NCBI GenBank assembly: GCA_030430345.1
Contig: JAUIFT010000147.1
Coordinates: 1-6,779 of the forward strand
Length of the DNA stretch: 6,779 bases
Source: Calditrichia bacterium
GTDB taxonomy: Bacteria > Calditrichota > Calditrichia > RBG-13-44-9 > J042
Direction of reading: 5' to 3'
This document shows, in pieces, positions 1 through 5,016 of this stretch. The translations under genes and the position numbers were made by a program. A model generated the notes under the pieces. The model searched no databases. It was not told the origin of the DNA and saw nothing but the letters and a program-made list of their open reading frames with translations. Positions within the stretch are counted from its first letter, which is position 1, and each line of letters starts with the position of its first letter.

Positions 1-1099
1 TTTCCGGCACACCCTGAAAAGCGTCCGGGCCAATACCAATATTGTGAAAGATTGTACCGGGTTTCAGGTTGAAATCATTGTTTTCCGGATCAGCAAAGAC
101 CTCGTTTAGGGATTGATTATTCAAATGCCAGGGAGGCTGCTGATTATTTCGTGGCGACCGTACCAACGCCTGGCCGGGGAATTCCGCGCTGTTATAGTCA
201 GAATCATCAGTAAAACGTCCGCCATCTTTCGCGCGGTATGCCTTCCGGGACGCCCCAATAGAAATATTGTTCACTGCCTTTACCAGACCTTCGTTCTTAA
301 CCGCATTTTTCCAGCCGATAAAAGTATTATTATAAAGATGCACTTCCGCGTCCGGGAATGCAAAGACTCCTGCAGAGCCGCTCCCCCGGAAGATGCAATT
401 GTAAATATCCGCCCGGGATTTCAGATCTATGCCATAACCGGATTGCACATCCAACTCCATCCATAAATAGCAATTTTTAATGACGTATTTCTTTCCTTTT
501 TCCGGATCGATAATATCATTGCTCTTTCCTGTGCCATAAATACGCATTTGAATACCATCGACAACAAGATGTTCGACTTCCACATCCAGACACTCGGAAT
601 TGATGGTTGTGTATTCTTCAATCCGATACTTTTTCTCATCCCATTTCGCATCCGCCCGGTGGCCTTCATCGGCGATAATCTTGACATAATATTCGTCACT
701 GGTAACAAAGCCTTCGATCTGCGCCGCTTTATCCGCTGTCCCTTTACTGCTGCGGCAAAGCGCAACGACGATTTCTTTGCGTAATACCAGGTTTCGTTTC
801 TCCCGGTCATTAAATTCATTCAGGGATGTATAATCGGTGCCCGGACCATTATCGGGATCAATAATATAAACGACCTCATTCGGTCCCGGTTTATAGTTGG
901 TGTAATCGGCCAGATTTTTTGTCGCTGGCACGGTCGTATCAACCGTTTTTTCCGGCTTTTTTGCTGATTTTTCGGTGGTAACCTCCGAAACTGTTTCCTG
1001 TACAGACGGCGAGCTATCCTTGGTCGCTTTTGAGCAACTGCAGCAAAAAGCGGTCAGGGAAATAAAAATGAGCAAAGCTAATAATGATTGTTTATTCAT
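1..1099 (-). CDS. Right-handed beta-helix lipoprotein (3' end outside the window)
   Basis: Open from an ATG at 1099 to the left edge, 366 residues with no stop. The start is supported by GAAGG six bases upstream and by a lipoprotein-type N-terminus: K3, a hydrophobic stretch at 6-18, then a cysteine cluster C19-C20-S-C22, with C22 the likeliest lipidated residue. Residues 24-62 are a Ser/Thr/Glu/Lys-rich linker. Residues 78-99 contain DPDNGPGTDYTSL, and residues 109-160 follow a pattern I remember from secreted beta-helix proteins (a DYTSL segment, then a 'G-[FW]-x-T' strand and a 'KWDxxKYRI' segment). From about 174 to 282 there are parallel beta-helix coils with stacked asparagines (IKNCYLW, IYNCIFRG, LYNNTFIGW, VNNISIG). 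The end, near DFNLKPGT and GIGPDAF, looks like the usual C-terminal cap, so little is probably missing. No polysaccharide-lyase catalytic residues could be assigned; ligand and activity are unknown. It is divergent from the propeller operon. Confidence 0.87.
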   Translation of the reverse strand, partial: MNKQSLLALLIFISLTAFCCSCSKATKDSSPSVQETVSEVTTEKSAKKPEKTVDTTVPATKNLADYTNYKPGPNEVVYIIDPDNGPGTDYTSLNEFNDREKRNLVLRKEIVVALCRSSKGTADKAAQIEGFVTSDEYYVKIIADEGHRADAKWDEKKYRIEEYTTINSECLDVEVEHLVVDGIQMRIYGTGKSNDIIDPEKGKKYVIKNCYLWMELDVQSGYGIDLKSRADIYNCIFRGSGSAGVFAFPDAEVHLYNNTFIGWKNAVKNEGLVKAVNNISIGASRKAYRAKDGGRFTDDSDYNSAEFPGQALVRSPRNNQQPPWHLNNQSLNEVFADPENNDFNLKPGTIFHNIGIGPDAFQGVPE

Positions 1100-1105
1100 G
1101 AAAGA

Positions 1106-1110
1106 CCTTC
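1106..1110 (-). promoter_or_regulatory. Ribosome binding site of the beta-helix lipoprotein
   Basis: Read on the minus strand, GAAGG lies six bases before the ATG at 1099. It supports that start. An earlier ATG just upstream on the same strand opens only a six-codon frame and is not a competitor. Confidence 0.6.
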
Positions 1111-1125
1111 ATTCCTTAATAATAA

Positions 1126-1133
1126 CAAAATTA
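1126..1133 (-). promoter_or_regulatory. Possible Bacteroidota-type -7 box for the lipoprotein gene
   Basis: The minus strand reads TAATTTTG, an exact fit to the Bacteroidota -7 consensus TAnnTTTG, about 26 bases before the ATG. There is no clear TTTG -33 box at the expected distance, and the region is AT-rich, so a chance match is quite possible. If the host is not a member of Bacteroidota this motif may mean nothing. Confidence 0.2.
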
Positions 1134-1297
1134 ATGACTGAGGAGAATGCTTTAGGGATTGCATTTTCCCTCGGGTTACTACTTTTAATTCTATAATGAT
1201 ATCCCCTGAGATCATTGACCTGAATCACGCCTCTACAGGATTAATTTGCAGGAACTTAACCAGGGAAATTATATTTAATCATTTAAGCAGGAAAGGT

Positions 1298-1316
1298 TTT
1301 ATTGACCGTTAATAAA
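1298..1316. promoter_or_regulatory. 19-bp imperfect palindrome, candidate operator
   Basis: TTTATTGACCGTTAATAAA pairs with itself at eight of nine positions around a central C at 1307; the only mismatch is G1304 opposite T1310. It ends 11 bases before the -35 hexamer of the operon promoter, centred near -56 if transcription starts at about 1363. That placement suits an activator upstream of RNA polymerase. It does not match the CRP or FNR consensus, so no regulator is named. Confidence 0.35.
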
Positions 1317-1327
1317 CTGCTTCTTGA

Positions 1328-1356
1328 TTGGATTCGCCGCTGATATTACGTATAAT
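1328..1356 (+). promoter_or_regulatory. Sigma70-like promoter of the propeller operon
   Basis: TTGGAT at 1328-1333 is followed by a 17-base spacer and a perfect TATAAT at 1351-1356. The -35 box matches TTGACA at only three positions, but the spacing and the -10 box are ideal. Transcription would start near 1363, leaving a leader of about 46 bases before the ATG at 1409. This also argues against a longer protein starting at the TTG at 1328, since that codon would lie inside the promoter. Confidence 0.5.
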
Positions 1357-1393
1357 GAATGATTGGTTCGAATTTGCAATATCAAGTGACAAC

Positions 1394-1400
1394 AGAAGGA
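1394..1400 (+). promoter_or_regulatory. Ribosome binding site fixing the start at 1409
   Basis: AGAAGGA lies eight bases before the ATG at 1409. The frame is open upstream to a TTG at 1328 and includes an ATG at 1355, but neither gives a signal peptide at its very N-terminus, and the TTG overlaps the promoter. Confidence 0.7.
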
Positions 1401-1408
1401 ATCAGGCT

Positions 1409-2344
1409 ATGATTTATCCATCAAAAAAACGCTTTATATCTCAAGCGTGGCTAACACTTTGCCTGATATTTTACTTCCTGTCCCCACTCTTCGGGCAGTC
1501 GATGAATGAAACTGTCCGCCTGGTCAATCGCATTCCCCCCGATGATAAATCTATTACGATCAGGAATGCCACTGCAATTGATATCGATTTTGCCGGCAAT
1601 GTGTTTATTATTGACCGGGACAGAAATCAACTACTGAAGTTCTCTCCGGACGGTCAGCTTCTCGACCAGGTTGGGGGGTTTGGACAAGCCTCCGAGCAGT
1701 TCGCCGATCCTCTGGATGTTGTCGCCCAGACCCCGCTGGATGTTTTTGTCGCAGATTACAACAATAACCGGGTGGTTCGCTACGACAAGCACTTGAACTT
1801 TCTGAACACCCTGACTTCCCGCTGGCCGGAACCATATAATTTTGAAAGAGTTATATCGATTGCTGTTTCCCAACAGTACGACCTTTTTCTGCTGGAAGAA
1901 AGTAGCCGGAAAATCATCAAGTTTAGCCGTTTTTCCGAGCCAACAGCAGCATTCGGCGGCATCTACGAAACCTATGGTCAACTGCTGGAACCGGTGCAAA
2001 TGTGCCTGGACGGCAGCCAACGTTTATTCGTCAGCGATCCTGCTCAACAGGCAATCGTGGTTTTTGATTACCTTGGTAATTTTGTCCAGACGCTGAGCCA
2101 TCCGGACCTCAGCAGTCCCAGTGGGCTTGCCTGGGGAGACGATAAAAGGTTGTATGTCGTTAACCAGGGAACGGCTGACATCTATATTTTTTCACAACAT
2201 TTAAAATTTCTCGGGATCATATCGTTGTCTTCCCATGTAGAAGAAGTAATCGATGTTGCGATTAAGTCCGGGAAGGATAATTCCGCTAAAAAAATTCTGG
2301 CCTTAGGCGATCGGGAATGCTTCGTTTTCCAGATTAAACCCTGA
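1409..2344 (+). CDS. Exported NHL-repeat six-bladed beta-propeller protein
   Basis: A 311-residue protein. The N-terminus is a signal peptide: basic residues at 6-8 (KKR), a hydrophobic core at about 13-27, and cleavage probably near F27-G28-Q29. The mature part has about six beta-propeller blades, roughly 53-90, 98-135, 147-183, 192-228, 235-270 and 278-309. The clearest NHL-type signatures are VFIIDRDRNQLLKFSPDGQ at about 65-83 and VFVADYNNNRVVRYD at about 112-126, the classic pattern of a strand, an Asp, a turn of polar residues, then 'R-[VL]-x-[KR]-[FY]'. NHL propellers usually serve as binding scaffolds, and some are enzymes; no catalytic site was recognised here, so the function is open. 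There is no T9SS sorting domain and no lipobox, so it should be periplasmic or otherwise secreted. It is the first gene of the operon, 20 bases upstream of the next. Confidence 0.88.
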   Translation: MIYPSKKRFISQAWLTLCLIFYFLSPLFGQSMNETVRLVNRIPPDDKSITIRNATAIDIDFAGNVFIIDRDRNQLLKFSPDGQLLDQVGGFGQASEQFADPLDVVAQTPLDVFVADYNNNRVVRYDKHLNFLNTLTSRWPEPYNFERVISIAVSQQYDLFLLEESSRKIIKFSRFSEPTAAFGGIYETYGQLLEPVQMCLDGSQRLFVSDPAQQAIVVFDYLGNFVQTLSHPDLSSPSGLAWGDDKRLYVVNQGTADIYIFSQHLKFLGIISLSSHVEEVIDVAIKSGKDNSAKKILALGDRECFVFQIKP

Positions 2345-2364
2345 TCAATTTTTCGGAGTCATAA

Positions 2365-3735
2365 ATGAAACAAACGCCACTCTCCCCTGCTTTGCGTTTA
2401 CATCCATTTTTTAAAACGCTGCTTACGCTTTTATTTTTGTTGCCGGGTATTTTTCTACATGCGCGGCAGTTGGAATTGCTGGACAGCATTCCGGTGCCCG
2501 GCACATTTACCACGGACGTGTGGGGCTATGTCGATCCGCAAACCAATATCGAATATGCCATTGTCGGCGATCAATCCGGCAGCGGCATCACCATTTTTGA
2601 CTTAAGTATTCCCAATGACCTGCAACAGGTCGCCAACGTCAGCACTGTGCCCGGTTTTGATCTGAAAATTTATCAGCAGTACGTTTATACGGTCAATAGC
2701 GGCAACTCCGGTTCCGGGGGCATTATCGATATCAGCGATCCGCTGAGTCCCCAGGTTGTCGGCAGCTTTCCCTCCTCGCATAACATCTGGATATCGGAGA
2801 ATGGCTACTTGTATACTACCGCCCAGGGTTTCCGGATTTATGATCTAAATAACGATCCCACCCAACCCGAACTGGTCTGGAATAACAACAGTTTTAATAG
2901 TCACGATATCGCAATCATTGATGATCGTCTTTACGATTTCCATGGCAGCGGGGGTACTTTAATCTATGATATTTCCCAGCCGGCAGCGCCGGAATTACTG
3001 TCAGTGATTCAGGACCCGGCGATCGTTTACCACCATAGCGGTTGGGTGAGCGAAGATAGAAATTACCTCTTCATCTGTGATGAATTATCCAGCGCACCGC
3101 GGGCGGATATTACCGTTTGGAATATCAGCAACCTGGAAAACCCGCAAAAAGTAGGTGAATTTGGCGACGATACCGCTACTGTACACAACGTTATGGTTCG
3201 AGATGCTTTTGCCTATTTTTCCTACTACTCAGCGGGATTACGGATTTTTGATATCTCTGACCCGGCTAATTTAACTGTCGCAGCAGAATATGACACGGAA
3301 CCCGCCAGCAGCTCGGAAGGGTTCACCGGGGCGTTCGGCATCTACACTGCTTTGCCATCGGGATTAATATTAATCAGCGACTGGCATAACGGCCTCTTTG
3401 TCTTTTCCTTTACGGACAGCAGCACCGGGGTGGAACCGGCGCCGGAAATTCCCGTGGAAAGCTTTGCATTATTACCCAATTATCCCAATCCCTTTAATCC
3501 GAATACCACGATTCCTTTTGAAATACCGGAAAATTCATTTGTGAACATCACCATTTACAATATTCTCGGCCAGCCCATCCGGGAATTAACAAATCGTTTT
3601 TATGCAGCCGGCCGCCACAGTCTGGAATGGGATGGCGCCAGTTCCGCAGAATTGCAAATGGGCAGTGGTGTCTATTTTTACCGGATGACAGTTGACGGGT
3701 TTAGTAAAACGTTAAAAATGTTTAAGGTCAATTAA
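2365..3735 (+). CDS. Choice-of-anchor B family propeller with T9SS type A sorting domain
   Basis: A 456-residue protein starting at an ATG preceded by GGAG (2355-2358) with a six-base spacer. Residues 1-33 form a signal peptide, probably cleaved after LHA. Residues about 35-348 fit the choice-of-anchor B family (TIGR04312) and LVIVD-type repeats: GYVDPQTNIEYAIVG (54-68), IYDLNNDPTQP (158-168), YHHSGWVSEDRNYLFICDEL (222-241), DITVWNIS (248-255), and TVHN (272-275) followed by YYSAGLRIFDISDP (287-300). Histidines at 139, 180, 193, 223, 224 and 274, with D239-E240, recur in the next gene's protein. Residues about 366-456 are a T9SS type A sorting domain: NYPNPFNPNT at 372-381, ITIYNILGQ at 395-403, and a final GVYFYRMTVDG strand pair. 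It should cross the inner membrane by Sec and the outer membrane by T9SS. The family's biochemical function is not known to me. Confidence 0.93.
   Translation: MKQTPLSPALRLHPFFKTLLTLLFLLPGIFLHARQLELLDSIPVPGTFTTDVWGYVDPQTNIEYAIVGDQSGSGITIFDLSIPNDLQQVANVSTVPGFDLKIYQQYVYTVNSGNSGSGGIIDISDPLSPQVVGSFPSSHNIWISENGYLYTTAQGFRIYDLNNDPTQPELVWNNNSFNSHDIAIIDDRLYDFHGSGGTLIYDISQPAAPELLSVIQDPAIVYHHSGWVSEDRNYLFICDELSSAPRADITVWNISNLENPQKVGEFGDDTATVHNVMVRDAFAYFSYYSAGLRIFDISDPANLTVAAEYDTEPASSSEGFTGAFGIYTALPSGLILISDWHNGLFVFSFTDSSTGVEPAPEIPVESFALLPNYPNPFNPNTTIPFEIPENSFVNITIYNILGQPIRELTNRFYAAGRHSLEWDGASSAELQMGSGVYFYRMTVDGFSKTLKMFKVN
3724..3728 (+). promoter_or_regulatory. Ribosome binding site inside the preceding gene
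   Basis: AAGGT lies eight bases before the ATG at 3737, inside the last codons of the upstream gene, whose stop ends at 3735. Only one base separates stop and start, so translation of the two paralogues is probably coupled. Confidence 0.55.
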
Positions 3736-3736
3736 T

Positions 3737-4825
3737 ATGCTGAAGAAATTAGCCTTCGGGGCAATCCTTTTTTTCCTGTTCACGAATTGTTCCAGCAAGA
3801 GTACTGATCCGGGCTCTGAGGATCTCCTTGCTGATGTGCCTTTCGGTATATACAGCAATATCACCTTCGCCAGTGGGTCACTATTATCCGATGTTACCGG
3901 TTATGTGTCGCCGGATGGCCGGGAATACGCAATTGTCGGCTACCTGAACGCGCCCTCCGGGGTTTCTATTATTGATCTTACAGATCCCTACCAGCCGGTT
4001 GAAGTATCCCGGGTAAAGACCGTTTCCGGATTTGACGTAAAAGTTTGGAAAAACTATCTTTACACAGTGAATGGGGGCGGCAATGGCCTGGAGGGTGACA
4101 TCCTGGATATTTCTAATCCGGCGAATCCTACACAGGCCGGTACATTCAATACAGCGCACAATATACTCATCACAGATGATGGATACATGATTGCTGAAGT
4201 AAATGGTTTGAAGATCTACGACCTCAACCCTGATCCAACACAACCACAGTTGATTTTCGATGATCAAACCCCGGGCGGCCACGATGCCGCCGTTGTTGGA
4301 AATCGCCTCTTCGATTTCCATGGGGGTTCCAGCGCCCCGGGCTTTACCCGCATTTATGATTTCAGTGATCCGCAAAACATAGAACTATTGGCACAAATTA
4401 ACGATCCGGCAATACAATATCATCACATCGGTGCGCCCACCCAAGATGGAAACTACCTGTTGATATGCGATGAATTGGCGCTCGGCGATATTCCCGATAT
4501 AACCGTTTGGGATATTCGCGATCTGGACAACCCGGAAAAAGTAGCAACCATTAATGATACCACGGCAACAATCCACAATCTTTATATTATCGGCAATTAC
4601 GCCTATGCCAGTTATTATACAGCCGGATTGAAAATTTTTGACGTTTCCGACCCATTAAACATCACCGTTGCCCGTCATTTTGATACGACGGAATTTTTAG
4701 GCGAAGGCTATAACTTCGGAGGCGCATTTGGTGTTTATCCTTTTGCTCCGGAAAACCGGATATATGTCAGTGATGTCACGACAGGCCTTTGGGTTTTCAA
4801 ATTCGACCCTACCATTACTCAATAA
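3737..4825 (+). CDS. Choice-of-anchor B family propeller lipoprotein
   Basis: A 362-residue protein that is a paralogue of the one just upstream, alignable along the whole propeller domain. The N-terminus is a lipoprotein signal: K3-K4, hydrophobic 5-16, then L-F-T-N-C18 and a short Ser/Asp/Gly linker to about 30. Asn before the cysteine is less common in lipoboxes but acceptable. The propeller covers about 36-357, with GREYAIVG (61-68), AHNILI (140-145), GHDAAVVG (181-188), DFHGG (193-197), QYHH (227-230), LLICDEL (241-247), DITVWDIRDLDNP (254-266), ATIHN (277-281) and YYTAGLKIFDVSDP (293-306). It ends four residues after the last strand (WVFKF), so the T9SS sorting domain of its neighbour is absent. 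Lipid anchoring therefore replaces T9SS export; which membrane leaflet it faces cannot be told. The DNA of the two genes has diverged, so the duplication is old. Confidence 0.92.
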   Translation: MLKKLAFGAILFFLFTNCSSKSTDPGSEDLLADVPFGIYSNITFASGSLLSDVTGYVSPDGREYAIVGYLNAPSGVSIIDLTDPYQPVEVSRVKTVSGFDVKVWKNYLYTVNGGGNGLEGDILDISNPANPTQAGTFNTAHNILITDDGYMIAEVNGLKIYDLNPDPTQPQLIFDDQTPGGHDAAVVGNRLFDFHGGSSAPGFTRIYDFSDPQNIELLAQINDPAIQYHHIGAPTQDGNYLLICDELALGDIPDITVWDIRDLDNPEKVATINDTTATIHNLYIIGNYAYASYYTAGLKIFDVSDPLNITVARHFDTTEFLGEGYNFGGAFGVYPFAPENRIYVSDVTTGLWVFKFDPTITQ

Positions 4826-5016
4826 CTGCATTTTTATATTTCGAATACTGGAAAAACAACTTAAATTACGGTGTTAATACGAATATATACTTAACCGCTC
4901 AGTATTCCATTTTCATCGCAAATTGCAGAGGATTGTGCTGAAGCTTTACTGAAAAACCGGAGGCAGCCCGCGAAAGTAATTGCTACACAATTTATTGATT
5001 CGGAAGCGGATATCGC

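Larger units (their letters stand above)
1100..1408. other. Divergent intergenic region, 309 bp
   Basis: This gap separates the minus-strand lipoprotein gene from the plus-strand propeller operon, so promoters in both directions are expected here. I see no convincing protein gene in it: the open frames that cross it lack a plausible start or are continuations of frames shadowing the lipoprotein gene. It holds the plus-strand promoter at 1328-1356, the palindrome at 1298-1316 and two interleaved short stems at 1146-1171. No tRNA-like or terminator-like structure was seen. Confidence 0.75.

Noticed and set aside
113..819. Open frames on the plus strand (113-466, 548-784) and in another minus frame (427-819)
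   Set aside because: They overlap the lipoprotein gene, whose translation has a signal peptide and beta-helix pattern. The shadows have no recognisable motifs.
975..1196. 73-residue plus-strand frame crossing the lipoprotein start
   Set aside because: It runs antisense to the lipoprotein N-terminus, and its hydrophobic end is in the intergenic region. There is no good ribosome binding site, so it is not supported.
1328..1408. A longer NHL protein starting at the TTG at 1328 or the ATG at 1355
   Set aside because: The TTG lies in the -35 box and the ATG overlaps the -10 box of the proposed promoter. Neither extension has a ribosome binding site as good as AGAAGGA, and both would bury the signal peptide.
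1608..2096. Several overlapping frames on both strands within the NHL gene
   Set aside because: Shadow frames; the NHL blades read through the whole region in one frame without a break.
3884..4576. Minus-strand frames of 163 and 63 residues in the lipoprotein propeller gene
   Set aside because: Antisense shadows of a gene whose protein aligns over its full length with its neighbour.
4843..4907. GAATACTG and CAGTATTC as a terminator hairpin after the propeller operon
   Set aside because: The 8-bp arms are perfect but separated by 49 bases, are AT-rich, and lack a following T-tract. It is probably chance, and no other terminator was seen in 4826-5016.
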